A DNA stretch of 64,000 bases from Sindora glabra (GCA_020226215.1 CM035226.1:90172895-90236894), one strand, 5' to 3'. Shown: positions 36,014-50,070, numbered from the stretch's first letter. Program-made: numbers and translations. Notes: a model not told the origin generated them from the sequence alone.

Positions 36014-37641
36014 TGTTAGGATTCAGATCAACATGCGCATCAAAATTTTAAAATTTTGATTCAAAACCGTCCTAGGATCCATGCAAAAGTCATAAACCAG
36101 TATTAGGGTTTTACCTTATTTGTGCTCGTGTTCTTTCTAAATGAATCCTTAAGAGATTGAGATGAATCAAATACTGATCGAAAGGTACAGCATCTCTACG
36201 GTATCCACATGGAGTGAACAACAAGTTCTCCCCTCCACGAAGCTACTAGGATTTGTTTCTCTCACTAGGATTAGGTTTGGACGTTTTCTAGAGTGATTTA
36301 GAGTTTGATTGAAGCTAATGTGTGTTATGTAATGTGTTGTCTTTAAGTCCTTTTATAGAACTAAGGTATATCACAATCCTAGTCCCACTAGAATAATGCT
36401 TCAAAAATTCTAATCACACTAAATAATTATCACTTTATCCTTATCCTAGAGAAAGTGAGAAGAGATAGAACTTATCTATTAATTATTTAATATTAGATAA
36501 TAATATTATTTCATAATATCATTATATAATATTAAATTAGCATATAATTATCTTATATTAGATAATAATATTATTTCATAATATAATTATTTAATATTTA
36601 ATAATGTAATTATCTGATATTACTTTAATATCAAATAATATCACATAATATATAATATATATTACGTGAATAAATATATATAATCTTAATAATAATAATA
36701 ATATATATATATATACACAAAAATAAGCCCAATTAATTAAATTTTATTTCAACTAAAATTTAATTAATTATTGTCTCATTCTTACTCCTTTTATGTGACC
36801 TTATAGGTTCTTACTATGTTAATAATGACTCATTTTGGGTCATAAATAGTGAACAGTATCTAGCAATACATCATTACCACTCAAGTAGTAAGAATGTCTA
36901 TGATTCGACATCTATCTAATATATGATCAAAATTTTGCATCATAATCCCTTTTATAATAATATCCAAATCGAATTAAAGATATAGAGTGTGTCATCCTCA
37001 TCAATATTCAATTTATATTTCTTGATACTAAGTAGACTTAAAACAAATGATCAATATCATATATTAATCTAATTGAGTATGGCCATGCATTTCTAACTCT
37101 CACTCAATAAAGGGGCCCAAGAATATTTTTTTTATACAAGAGTACCAAAATCTCATCTACATTACTTACTTCTCTCTGCATGATTTGTGACACACCCAAT
37201 CAACGTCGTCATCCCGATTAAAGGTGACATAGGATGACATCAAAGTGAATAACTCCTCATGTAAGGAACTATAGTAACTTTAGGTCAAAGGACTATGCGC
37301 ATTTTGTGATCATATGAGAATAACTAACGATACATTTAACCATGCAATATTCTCACAGTGGATCAGTCCAGTACATTGTTCACTAATAATATACTCATGT
37401 ATTGACTTGATATCATATATCCATGATTCATAATCATCAGTCACTATACATGCTAGTCTCGATATATTATTATTATTCTTTTTGTAATAATACTTGACTA
37501 GGGATATTTTAGGAATAACAAATCTATTCCAAGGATAATTATTATATTTAAGTTATAATTTGTGTAAAATAAAATAAAATATAATACATTGTGTAATATT
37601 CCAATCATCTCTATGATTGGCTCCTAGGACACACACTAACA
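36014..37641 (-). mobile_element. Solo LTR B (same family, reverse orientation)
   Basis: It reads on the minus strand from TGTTAGTGTGTGTCCTAGGA (right end, 37622-37641) to GATCTGAATCCTAACA (left end, 36014-36029). It is flanked by a perfect 5-bp duplication AAAAT (36009-36013 and 37642-37646). The reverse complement of the TATA box of the other copies is at about 36352-36358. It is diverged at its left end. Confidence 0.9.
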
Positions 37642-37646
37642 AAAAT

Positions 37647-37968
37647 TTCCTATTTAAATTGCTTTAAACTATTGGTTGCATATCCTTGAAAAATGGATTC
37701 TTCATTTGGGAGTTTCATAAGTGGATGACATTGTAAGGTACAATATCTTATCTTAGATTTGCATTATCATTTGTTATTTCTTTTTTTTAATCTTTGTAAT
37801 TCATGCGTATTCCTTAGTATAGAGCTTTGAGAACTCACTTATAGGTATAGAGTAGACAAGTTATGCATTTTTCTTTTCATTATATAAAACATGAACACAA
37901 GGCATATAGAGACTAGTTGTTAAAGTCTATAGTACATTTAGAAGCTTGTTTCCAAGTTTTATAAGGAA
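37647..37968. other. Short unique spacer between solo LTRs B and C
   Basis: Ordinary AT-rich DNA; nothing recognised. Confidence 0.5.
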
Positions 37969-37973
37969 GATTA

Positions 37974-38970
37974 TGTTGGTGTGTGTCCTAGAACCAATCA
38001 TATAAGATGATTAGAGTTATACACAATGTATTATATTTTATTTTAGGCAATTTAATTATTATATTTTATTTTTATTATTATTATGCGTAATTTATAATTT
38101 AATATAATAATTATCCTTGGAATAGCAAAGCTATTCCTAAAATGCCCCTAGTCAAGTATTATTATGAAAAAGGATAGTAATAATACATCGGGACTAGCAT
38201 GTATAGTGACTGATGATTACGAATCATGGATATGTGATATCAAATCAATACATGAGTACATTGCTAGTGAACAATGTACTGGACTGACCCACTATGAGAA
38301 TATTGCATGGATAAACGTGTCATAAGTTATTCTCATATGATCACAACTACGCATAAACTTTTGACCTGAAGTCACTACGGTTCCCTACATGAGGAATTAC
38401 TCACTTTAATATTGTCCTATGTCACCTTTAATCAGGTGACAAGTAGGGCATTGATTGGGTGTGTCATAAATCATGCAGAGGGAAGTGAGTGATGTAAATG
38501 GGATTTTGTTACTCTTGTATAAAAAAGAAATATCCTTGGGCCCCTTGATTGAGTGAGACTTAGAAATGCATGGCCATGCTCAGTTGAATTAATATGTGAT
38601 ATTAATTATTTATTTTAAGTCTACTCAGTATCAAGAAATATAAATTGTACATTGACGAGGATGACACATTCCATGCCTCCAGTTCAATTTGGATATTATT
38701 ACAAAAGGGTTATGATGTAAAACGTTAATCATGTATTAGGTGGATGTCGAATCACAGACATTCTTACTACTTGAGTGGCAGTGATGTATTGCTAGATACC
38801 GCTCGCTGTCTATGGCTCAATAATCAGTCATTGTCAACATAGTAAGAACCTACAGGGTCACACAAAAGGAGTAGGAATAAGACAATAATTAATTGGACTT
38901 TAATTATATTAATATCCAATTAATTAGACTTATTTTCGTGCATATATATTATTAAGAATAATAAATTCAC

Positions 38971-39038
<68 letters not shown>

Positions 39039-39669
39039 GTGATATTATTTGATATTAAAGTAATATCAAGTAATTATCTTATCAGATATTAGATAAATAT
39101 ATTATGAGATAATATTATTTTGATATTTGATAACTATATGCAATTATCTAATATTAAGATATTTATATTATGAGATAATATCATTATCTAATATTAGATA
39201 ATTAATAGATAAGTCTTATCTCTTCCCATTATCTCTAGGATAAGGATAAGATGAGTTGTTAAGTGTGATTAGGATTTTGGAAGCATTATCCTAGTAGGAC
39301 TAGGATTATGGCTTGCCTAAGTTCTATAAAAAGGGACTTGAGGGCAGCACTTAATAATCACGTTTTAAGCTTCCATATAAACCCTAAATCACTCAGAAAA
39401 CATCCAATCCTAATTCTTAGAGAGAAAAACGCATCCTAGCAGACGCGTGGAGGGTGAGAGGTCGTTGTTCACTTCGTGTGGATACCGTAGAGACGCTGTA
39501 CCTTCCGGCCGGCGTTTGATTCATCTGCTCTCAAGTTTTGATCAGTAGAAACACGAGTGCCCAATAGGTAAAACCCTAATCATTGACTCATGCTTTTTGC
39601 ATGGATCCTAGGTAGAATTCGGATCAAAATTTAAAATTCCGCTACATGTGATAATCCGAATTCCCAACA
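37974..39669 (+). mobile_element. Solo LTR C (same family, forward orientation)
   Basis: It starts TGTTGGTGTGTGTCCTAGAA and ends ATCCGAATTCCCAACA. It is flanked by a perfect 5-bp duplication GATTA (37969-37973 and 39670-39674). A TATA-like TATAAAAA lies at 39325-39332. It is longer than copy A, largely because of a (TA)n expansion at 38975-39035 and an extra AT-rich block near 39110-39170. Confidence 0.9.
38975..39035. repeat. (TA)n microsatellite inside solo LTR C
   Basis: About 60 bases of pure TA. Solo LTR A carries only a short TA run at the matching place, so this expanded after insertion or in the source element. Confidence 0.9.
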
Positions 39670-39674
39670 GATTA

Positions 39675-42600
39675 GTGTGCAATTTGACAATACGATAAAA
39701 TTCAAAGCATAAACATAACATATAAAAATAAGCATTTTGACAGGCACCGAGTTTGAAATAGTATGGCAAAAGTTTAACTAGGAATCTCATAAAGCTAGAA
39801 GATGGTTTTTGTTTATTATTAACAAGGTTTTCCATATCATAACACTTATAATTGCTAAGTAGGAATTAATTTCAAACTTGATAAGATAAAAATCATATAT
39901 AATTCATTCAAAGTTGAATTACTATTATAGTATATTACTCTACCTATATCTTAGTGTTATCAAGCTCTAATCCTTTATTTCATGTTTATAAAAAATCTAC
40001 TTTTTATGTACTTAGGTTTTCTGATTAGATGTTATTTGGTGAACATAAAAAAATTGTATAGTCTATTGAGTTTATAGTGTATAAATGTAGTGAAGTCTTG
40101 CATTTTTTGATATTATGCATACCTAAGATGAATTTTAACAACTTAGTGGAATTAGAAATCTAATCAATTATTACAAATGGAATTACACAAATCATGTCAT
40201 AACTAGTGTTAATAAAGCTTTGAGTACTTATTTAATTTGCTATCTTCTACTATTTAATCTCTATAACGGATCTTATATTTATAACAATGCATGTAATTAT
40301 TTTATTTCTTTATACCAAACATTAAATGAAAAAGACCCATGGATTAAATTCTCTGGTACTCGTGGATTTACCCATGACCATATGGATAGCCCGCATAAAT
40401 CTATGTGGCAAATGGACTACACACAAGCTACTTGTGATCACAGGTAGCCCACAAAGTTAACAAGCTTTAAGCTTTATAATAATGATAACTTTTTTCCCAT
40501 TTGAGTTATGAAAAAGAGCTTTATTTCAATATGTTTAATATTACAAAAGCAATTAATATATTAAAATAACTTGTTAATTTTTCACCATGATTATTTTAAC
40601 TTATAGCAATTGATTCAGAGCCAAGCAAAAGACTTGTTTGATAATAAATATTTAGCAATAAATATAAATAATTGATAATGATGTAAACTCAATAAAAAAT
40701 ATTTTTTATGGCAAAGAAATTAAGTTATACATTTGATTGAGTTTTTTTTTCTTCAATTTCTTTGTTATTGATGAAAAAACTAAATAGACGTAAATATTAT
40801 GTTTTTATTATTCACAAAAAAATTATAAATAGAATGTGTTATTATGTGATAAAAATATAATATTATAAATAGTAGCAAAGTTAGAAATTTTAACTTAGAA
40901 GCCCGGGTTGGTTGATATCAAAATTTTTATAATTACATAAAATAATCATAACCTTTTTCATAATTTTAATTTAAGATATTTTAATTTTTTTTTAAATTTA
41001 AGTATAGAAATCATGAAACATTAAATAAAATTATAAAAATTATTTTAATAAGAAAAATTATAGGAAACTTATTTATAAAGGTCATAACACATGAATTATT
41101 TTGACTTTTATAAAAAAAGTTACAATAAAAATTTTTACAAGTATAATAAATTTAATAAAGTTCATATGTATGCATATTTTTTTTAGATATATATAAATAT
41201 TTTATAGTAAAATTTTGATATAATTAAATTAAAATAGATAGTAAATAAATGATAATATTTCTGCTATCATATTATCAGTATAATGTAAATAAAAATATAA
41301 TATTAAACTTATAAAACTTGTAAAACATTTTGAAGTTTTATAAAAAATTATAATAAAAAATTATAAAATTTATAAAATGATAATTAATTTAATAGAGTTT
41401 ATATGTATATACACATTTTTTATACATATATAAAGGTTTTGTTCTAAAAACTTAAAATGATGAAATAAAAACAGATTGCATGTAAATGGCAATTCTACTG
41501 CAATAATATTGTGTGTGTAATGTAAATAATTGGATATGAATTTTAGAGCATATAATATCTTTCTAAAAATAAAATTAGAGATAAATAGAAGTGATAAAAA
41601 TGTTTTATAAGCTATATAAGCTTTTTGTTTCAATTAAATGTATGCAAATAAAGTATTTTTAATGTATAGTATAATAAAAATATTTATATTTAGCAAGAAG
41701 AGAAAAAATTAAAAAAATTAATATATAAATTATTTACAACTTTCAATTATAGAAAAATCATAATTTTGCATTCTGAATTTGTATAACTATATTTTTAAAT
41801 TTATTATTATTACATTGGTAGATAATTTTTTAATCATGATCATGTATGTTTTAAAATTTTAAGAAAAGTCGAAGTATAACATATATATTGAGCGGTAGAG
41901 TCAGGGCTACCTCTAGTTCTCTTGTCTCCACCATTGATTATAAATAAAATATTGTATTTTTATTATTTGTATTATGCAAAGAAGAAGAGATTGACATGAA
42001 AGAATGAAAAATTTTGGAGAGAAAATATAATAAAAAAATAGATAATATACCCTTAACGAACGAAAAAGACAAGGAATAAAAGTAAATTCAGAATTTCTCT
42101 AAAGACCCGAACCAAAAAGACAAAAATAAAATATAAAAAAAAATAGAGGTTCGCTTTACTCGTTATGTATTAATAAATGGAAGATATACTCTCATTTATA
42201 GTATTGATTATTTATTATTTAAGAAATGCGACAATTATTATAATAGAAGGAAGACTATAACAAACACTTTAAAAATAAATCGGTCCATCTGCTTGGTTGA
42301 TCCTCCGGGCTACCCTATACGAACCATAACCACAACGGATGGATCTTTCTAGGCCCGCTTGTAGGTATATAGACCAAAGTTTAGAATAAGTTAGCTTGCT
42401 TTACTGGGCCCTGGATTGGTCCGTGAAATTCTGTCCATTTGATGTCAAAGGATCGCGCTGACTTCTTAATCCATTTCTTTCTAATGATATTTTTTACGCC
42501 CCGATATTATTATTTATAGTTCGGAATTATTGTTAAATATTAAATGCATATATCTAATCAATGAGATTAAATTTTTTTAATTTTTAATAATATAATAAAT

Positions 42601-43190
42601 AATAATTATTTAATAATAAAATCACATTTAATGTATTATTTTTATTTCAATAAAATATTTAATACGTTATTATTTATTATATTACTAAAAATAAAAATAA
42701 AACATTTCGTATGATTAGTTAAAGATATATATTTAATTCTTAACAATAACACCAAAACTGTTATTAGCATTTCTCCTAAAGAGATTATTCATTCCTTATC
42801 TTTATTTAGTCTCCTTGAATAGATTATTTTTAAAAAAATTATTTAATAAATCATTCCTTTATTATAAAAACTAGTGGAGAGCCATGAAATAAAATAGTAA
42901 AGTAATTTTATTATTTTAATAAGGAACTCGATGTAAATATCCTACGATAAATATATCATTAACCTTTAAAATCACCTGCAAGATGAAAGGAAAAACAATT
43001 TTTTATTTTTTTTTGCAAATTATGTATCAACTAACTCATAATAATATTGTTTATATTTTATATAAAAATTCAATGTAATTGAACCATTACTTTTTTTCCA
43101 TAAGATTAAGATAATGTTATGTGTCTTATAATGTATGAAAATATGTAATGTTTGTCTAAGTTGATAATGATGAAATTATTATATGATTAA
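39675..43190. other. AT-rich intergenic sequence with a GC-richer patch at about 42280-42470
   Basis: No gene recognised. Frames at 39608-39835, 40220-40447 and 41370-41633 are short, A/T-biased and unlike known proteins. The patch at 42280-42470 (CCTCCGGGCTACCC, GGGCCCTGGATTGGTCCG) stands out in composition but gives no identifiable RNA or coding content. Confidence 0.45.
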
Positions 43191-43199
43191 CACCATAAC

Positions 43200-43690
43200 A
43201 AATTTCTAAACACATCCTTGTACGCCAAATTTGTCCATTGTGTTTATTGATTGACCATTATCATTGCATATTAATATTTTCAACTTATTTTTTTTAACTC
43301 TTCATAATGTGACATATAATTGATTATGACTAAAGCTTGGTCTTGAAAAATAAAGACTAACATGAGAAAATAATTATCATTGATTCTTGTTTATTGGCAT
43401 GACAAAGGAAACTGACAACAGAAATTGATGTCTTTGAAATTTTATGGGTAGATTTGTATCTAATAGAATTAATAACATTCTAAAAATGTAGATAATATCA
43501 TTGATTGCACTTTTAGAAATTTCCCTAACTTTTAATACATCATCACCCAATTCAAGGATTATAAGTCTTGCAACATTGCATAAACCTAAAAATCTATCAA
43601 TATTCCTTAAAAGTATCATAGGAACACCAATTTTCAATTTTAATTCATGATTAGGAATCTCTAGATACTTTAATGCATTTAATATTTAAA
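43200..43690 (-). pseudogene. Helitron Pif1-type helicase C-terminal remnant
   Basis: On the minus strand the product reads YLEIPNHELKLKIGVPMILL, then RNIDRFLGLCNVARLIILEL and later FQRHQFLLSVSFVMPINKNQ. This matches the C-terminal half of Helitron Rep/helicase proteins, which carry the Pif1 motif around Leu-Arg-Asn-Ile-Asp and the last helicase motif before Thr-Ile-Asn-Lys-Ser-Gln. The segment from 43637 to 43377 is open; homology can be followed in broken frames to about 43690 upstream and about 43200 downstream. The Rep nuclease and N-terminal helicase part are absent. Confidence 0.75.
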
Positions 43691-44049
43691 TAAAAACGAA
43701 TAAAATGATTAAAGGAGTCTTCTAATTCTTAAAAACATAATCATTTTAGTCATAAATAAATAAGTTAATTTTATAGCTCATATATGGAGATTGTTTCTTA
43801 TGTATTGTTATGATCATTGGCAATTTTGAAAAAGCAACCAAAATTGTGAAAAATATCTACAAATCTATAATTATGAAGTAGCCAAACCTTATAGAAAGAA
43901 TTAATTGAAAATACAATTAAGTTTGAAAATTTTTTAATTGACTATGCATTGTGTAATCAATGTGAAGCTAATGATTAACTATGTTGAGAAATTTTCTTAC
44001 GTAATTATTTTTAGATTGTGTTTTGCTTTAATGATTAATCATTCTGAGA

Positions 44050-45800
44050 TTGTTTCTTATGTATTATGCAATTAAATTGCTTTTGAAAAATAAAAATAAT
44101 TATAGAGCAGCTGAGATTGCGGAGAATATGTACAATTTGAAATAAGGACCAAATTTGATTTAAATTCTTTTGTAATTGGTTACTTGTTATCTTTTGAAAT
44201 TTAAATTGGTTACTTGTTATCTTTTGAAATTTACGTTTTGTAATTAATTATTTGTATGAAAAACTTAAATGATTTGCACTTCAATTTGGTAATAAAATTT
44301 TATTGAATGTTATTTAATGAAATTATTGACACTTTCATAATGTAATTGAGATTGTAGAAAAAACCTATTAATTTCAAATTTGGATCCAATTTAATTTAAA
44401 TTCACGTGTAATTGATTAAGTGCTATCTTTTGAATTTTTGACTTCTGATATAATATCAATCCTAATGTTATTAATAACAATAAATCAATTGTACCAAATG
44501 TTTGAATGCGTGCAATTTAATTTAGTAATTAAATATAATTGTACCAAATCCCGCTACATGATTGTGAGATTACAACGTTGAACAAATTAATTTTACAAAA
44601 TCACACTACGTGTGAATGAGATTAAATATAATGTTTTCTAAATTAAGGATAATATATTTCAATATTTACATAAATTAAATTTTCTATTTTCAAATTTTAA
44701 AATTTAATTTTGAAAATATTTTAATCTTATTAATTATAATAAATTTATTGTATCAAAATACTGGACGATTGCATAATTTTGTTTTCATAATAAAATTTCA
44801 TCAAAAATAAAATTAGTTTTGATCAAAGATGAAAAAACCATTGTAGTCAGCGGAAACTTGATACAGATATTTTTTTTATATTAACAATAATATATTAATA
44901 TGTTCAAACATTATTTTTAATTTGGTAATATTACCCTTGCATATAAATAATACATTAACTTTTACTTGATTAAACTTTATCTCTTGATAATATTCAATTA
45001 TTTTATACAATTAATTGATTTCATAAGAAATTAATCGTACCAACATTCTAAATGATTGCACCTTAATTTGGTAATAAAATTTGAGTTTAAATTTAATTCA
45101 CTATTAGTATAAAATATTTTAAATTATTAGTAAAGAGGAAGACATGCCATTCAAAAAATAATAGTAATTAAGAATTTTAACAACAATAAAGGAATTTAAC
45201 TAATTTTTATCGATAAAGTAGCACATAATTGAGTAATAATGTAAAACTAATTTAAATCTATAAAATTTGTACTAATAATGAATCAAATTTAAATTCATAA
45301 AATTTTATCAAATGTTACCTAATGGAAACATTGACACTTTCAAAATATATATGAAATTTGAGAAACTATCAATCAATTTAAAATTTAAACCCAATTTAAT
45401 TTAAATTAATGAATAATTGATTAAGTAATACTTTTTGAAAATTTTAATTCTATTTAAATATTATACTAAATTTTATTAATTACAATAAATAAATTGCAAT
45501 GAAACTTGAATGATTGAATTATAATTTAAATAATAATAATTGATGATTAATAATAATTGAAACTATCTTCAAATCTTTATCAATTTAAAATCTTGTATAT
45601 GATTTAAATTGATTATAATTTATTAAATTTTTAATTTAAAATTTTTTACTTTTAATTTAATTATAGACTTATTGATTATAATAAAGCAATCAAAGATGTT
45701 ATCTTGGAAATAAAATTTGCCAAATTAAATTCATTAGTAATAAAATTTTATCATTGTATGTTCATTACATAAAGAAAACATTGGCACGCACCTTACTATG
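44050..45800. repeat. Diverged satellite-like repeat array
   Basis: A recurring block of the form TTATTAATTATAATAAAT, then TTGAATGATTGCA, then TTGGTAATAAAATTT is found near 44460, 44725, 45040, 45478 and 45668. A second block, with TTGACACTTTCA followed by a GAGAAACT-like stretch and AATTTAATTTAAATT, is found near 44325 and 45340, with a related copy near 44105. Spacings range from about 190 to 440 bases. The order of blocks is conserved, so this is an old tandem array with later indels. Confidence 0.55.
44174..44233. repeat. Perfect 30-bp tandem duplication
   Basis: AATTGGTTACTTGTTATCTT and the ten bases after it are repeated exactly in tandem (44174-44203 and 44204-44233), a recent event inside the older array. 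Confidence 0.95.
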
Positions 45801-45949
45801 ACATTAGAAAAATATCTATGATTCACTAAATATTAATTATCATATATTAGTGGAAATGGCAAGAAATGTCAAATTAATAATAATCTTAGATGAAAAATAG
45901 TAAAAAGCTTTAATAATTTGCTCATCATAATATTTTTTTTTATGGTACA

Positions 45950-48900
45950 TAAGGGGCCAAATCCCAAGCTAGAAAGCAATCATTTTAGGAGAAGTAAATC
46001 TCACCATATTAGCTAAGACTAACATGTAACAAGATGGTATACTTTAGAAAATGACTTTTAGAGCTTGTACCAAACATGTAAAGAGTGCAAGATTTGCCAT
46101 GAAGTTAGCAACCTTGTTTACCTCTCTATAACAATACGAGATTTTCACTATCCAATTTCTCCTTAAGATAAATTGAATCGAAGAGACCAAGGGACTACAA
46201 GGATGAGATATGTCACACCCCTTTCATAATAAATAATATTGCTATGGTTGAGTTAACTTCAAAATGAACTTTGGACCATCCATACTTTCAAACTAGGTGC
46301 TATCCAATGAGTAAACCCTAGAGTTTAGTTATGATTACATTGGAAGAACCATCTATGAAAACCAAGTATCCAAGCTCTTATGTTATCTCTAAAGCAATCA
46401 CTGCATCTTGCCTGATTGCCTTGAAATGAACCGTTTGTATTGCATTTGATCCTCTCATTTTCAAGTAGGTGCTAGCCAATCATTCTTTCTAGTTTCTTGT
46501 TCTTCTTTCCTATATTCCTTTGTGGCAACATGTAGCAATATAGCTGCTTCATTCTTAGCATGGCCATAAATATAATATTATGGATATTTTCAAATCTTCC
46601 TTGGAAAACCAGTTTATTTTTATTTAACCATATTGCCATATAGTGAATTTAAACATTACCTATCATAAAGTGTCTTTAGATTTACCAATGTTGTTCGATA
46701 GATTCTAAGAAATCTAATCCTGTAGCGAAACAAAAAAAGTTATACCAATTTTTCATATATATTAAGGACAACCATAGGTGTCAAATGACTAGGCAATCAT
46801 AGATTATATAGATATTTGATTCATAGGCTCCTTCATAATGTGGGCAATTCTTAGATATTATGATCCCTTTCAATTTCTTTTGGGCATTTGTGAGTATCCA
46901 ATTTTTAGCAAGCAACTATAGAAAAGTTCTGATTCTTTATAGACTAGGCCACTTCCAAATTTTCCTCCATATTTGATTTGTGGGGCCAATTTTTGTAGCA
47001 ATGAGAATTTTATAAGTGGTATTCACTAAGAGCTTTCCATCTATAGTGAATTTCCAGATTATTTATTAGAGCATTAGTTTGTTGAAGAAGGTATAACACT
47101 TTAAAGTTTAGTTAAGAAATTAAGAGGTAGTAGCTTTGTTAAATCCCATTCCCTAGCATTATTTATATATGTAGCAACTAAAAAGTTATCTTCCTAGCTT
47201 GGAAGCTTATCATCCAAGTAATTGTAGAATGGCTAATAGCTTGGAATCCATTCATCTTTCCAAAACTTGACATTTGATCCATCGCCTACATTCTATCTTA
47301 AGCCATTTTGAAAGTCTTCCCAAACACTACATGTACCTTTCCATAAGTTGGATTAGTTTTTTCTTCTCTTGATAATAGGCAAGAGTAGAGAGCCACATTG
47401 ATATTTGTCTCTCAAAACCTGGTCCCATAGAGCATTCGGTGAATGAATGAGACCCCATGCAATCTTTATAAGAAGACTTTATTACAAGGTTTCATTTTCC
47501 TTATTCTTAGCCCTCCAATATCCTTAGGAACATAAATGTTTTCCTAAGCTATGAGATGAATTATATATTTGCCTTTATATGAGCCTTAAATGAAATTTTT
47601 TTCTTAATTAATACAACTTTGAGCATGTTAATGTAAGGAGAATATTCGTTTGCATAAAATACTATGGTATTGCAAAGAGAACTACTTTAGTTAATGTAAT
47701 CTAACTAGTCAAGGAAAGAGGTTTAAAATTCTAAGAATTTAATATTTAATTAACTTTATTCATTATGAAATTAAAACAGTATTTAGATACTCTCTTGTGG
47801 TGTAATAGAACTCCCAAATATTTCCCAAGATTTGTTATAGTTAGAAAGCCTAACTTCTCACTAATTTCCTTAAAGTGAGTAGGATTAACATTTTTAGAAA
47901 AGTATATTCTAGTATTTTTCTTATTTATCTTTTATCTCAAGCTATTACAAAAAGTAAAAAGCCATAAATTGATCATAACCCCTTGCTCCATTAAAGCCTT
48001 TGCAAATAAAATAAGATCATTTATGAAAAATAAGTGAGATATGGGAATCTATTTCTTCCTAAATGTATAGGCTCCTATAATTTATTCATAATGACTAGGT
48101 TAATGGCATGTGCTAGTCTTTCTATACAAAGTATAAATAAGTATGGAGAAAAAAGATCCTTCTAACGTATACCCCTTGAAGATTTAAAACTATCTATAAG
48201 GTTACCATTTTAGATAATTCTCATGTTTGTAATGGATACACAAGCTTTGATAATTTTGATAAAGTGTTCTTTAAAGCCAATTTCTTCTAGTGTGTTTTTC
48301 AAAAAATTCTAATCTAATCTATTATAAGCTTTCTCTATATCAACCTTAATTGCCATAAATCTAATCTTTCCTTTTGTAACTTTCATTGAATGGATGATTT
48401 CTTGAGTCACAATGATATTATTAGATTTATTTCTTTTAGGTATAAAGCCACTTTGGTTTGGAGAAACAATATTCCCCATAATTGATTTGAGGCGATTGGC
48501 AATGATCTATGAAAGTATTTTGTAAATAACATTAGAAAGACTAGTCGAACCAAATTCTTTCAATGTTGGGGGTTATCTAATTTTAGAATCAAAACCAATA
48601 AAGCTTCATTAATTTTTTCTATTTTCTTCAAATGATCAAAAACTTTGTTGATAAGGTTACATACCGATTCCCCCACTATACTCCAATTACTTTGGAAGAA
48701 GATAGATTGAAATCCATCATTGTCAAGGCTTTAAAAGCACCCATGTTGAAAATAACAGCTTTGATCTCATTATTTTCAATCTTCTTCTGTATTATTGTGA
48801 ACTCTTCTTTTTATATCTTTGGAAAAAAATCGATCAGAGGGAATGGCTGGAACTCTTCATTATCATATGAAAATAGAAAGGAGTAAAACTTTATAGCCAT

Positions 48901-50070
48901 AACCTTTAAGGATTCTTGATTTGATTGCCAATTGCCTTTATCATCCTTTAAAAGTTCAATTTTATTTTTTCCCCTTTAAAAAATTGTTAATATATGGAAA
49001 AATTTTATGTTTCTATCTCCTTACATTAGCCAATTGCAATAAAACTTCTAAAACTAAGTAACTTCCTCTTGTAAAAGAATTTTTTTCATAATCCTGCTAA
49101 AGTGTTTTCCTAAGAGATAATAAATAGGTTTGAATCTTCTTTCCAAGGTTTTATCTATCCCTTCCAATCTAGCCATTATCAGCCTTTTTCTTCTAAATCT
49201 GTCTCTAAATATTTCTTTGTTCCATGACTAAACATCAATTTTAAACTTATTAGCGGCTTGGAACTAATCTCAGGAGCTATTCCTTGTATTTTGAACTATA
49301 GTTGGAAAGGTATCATTTAATAGCCATGCCACATGAAATCTAAAAGGACGGTTGCCTCCAGTCCTCATCTTTTTATTATAGAACTAAATGAGGATAGGAT
49401 AATCAAATTTCATAAAAAAATAGATGGATAATAAAGGCTTTTTAGTGTGACATCCTTCATTCTATGCTAGCTAGTGCTTTCTCTATTCTTTCTTGTAATT
49501 TTTTTCTCTCCCAAGTAAACTTAGGTCCTTTAAAATGCACGTCCATTATATTACAATCACTTAAACATTTAGCAAAGCTACTTATGCTTCAAAGATTAGA
49601 AAGACTTCTGCTTTGTTTCTTGTCAACTGAGAGATAGGAATTATAATCTCCAAGCAAAATCTATGGACAACTAATATTCAAAATGAGCTATTTAAGATCC
49701 TTCTATGATCCACTCTCAGACTCTTTTTTAAAGATGCATAAACTACTATCAAGAATCCCAAATATGAACTTTCCACCATTTTATATTTACATAAATATAC
49801 TAATGGTGTATATTTAAAATAGATATATAGTAGGAAGATATTTTTCCAAAGAATCCAAATTCCTCCTGAGTACCTATTAGGATCACTTCTAATTACACCC
49901 TCCATTCCAATCCTTCTTATAACATTACTAGTTTTTGTATCTTTAATGCATGTTTTAATTATAACAAGGATGCCCAACTAGTATGTATTAATCAAATCAC
50001 AAGCTTGAGAGATAAAATAATGAGCTCTAGCTTCTCTACAATTCTAATTGATTATGTTTATATTAAAAAT
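45950..50070 (-). pseudogene. LINE-3 ORF2: endonuclease, reverse transcriptase, RNase H region
   Basis: On the minus strand the endonuclease begins near 50070 (NCREARAHYFISQACDLINT) and is open at 49678-49977 with RRIGMEGVIRSDPNRYSGG and then WILWKN. The reverse transcriptase lies at about 48000-48600; its catalytic box reads FIND (about 48022-48033) with LILFAKA behind it, so the first catalytic aspartate is lost. The C-terminal zinc-finger and RNase H regions are expected down to about 46000, but are too broken to map by eye. Confidence 0.75.

Noticed and set aside
31918..39669. Solo LTRs A and C as the two ends of one complete LTR retrotransposon
   Set aside because: Each has its own matching 5-base duplication on both sides, and the DNA between them contains no gag or pol sequence.
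42280..42470. GC-richer patch as a structural RNA gene
   Set aside because: No tRNA cloverleaf, snRNA promoter element or rRNA similarity could be recognised by reading.
44050..45800. CRISPR-like array of repeats
   Set aside because: Repeats are long, diverged and unevenly spaced in plant nuclear DNA. No such system is expected there.
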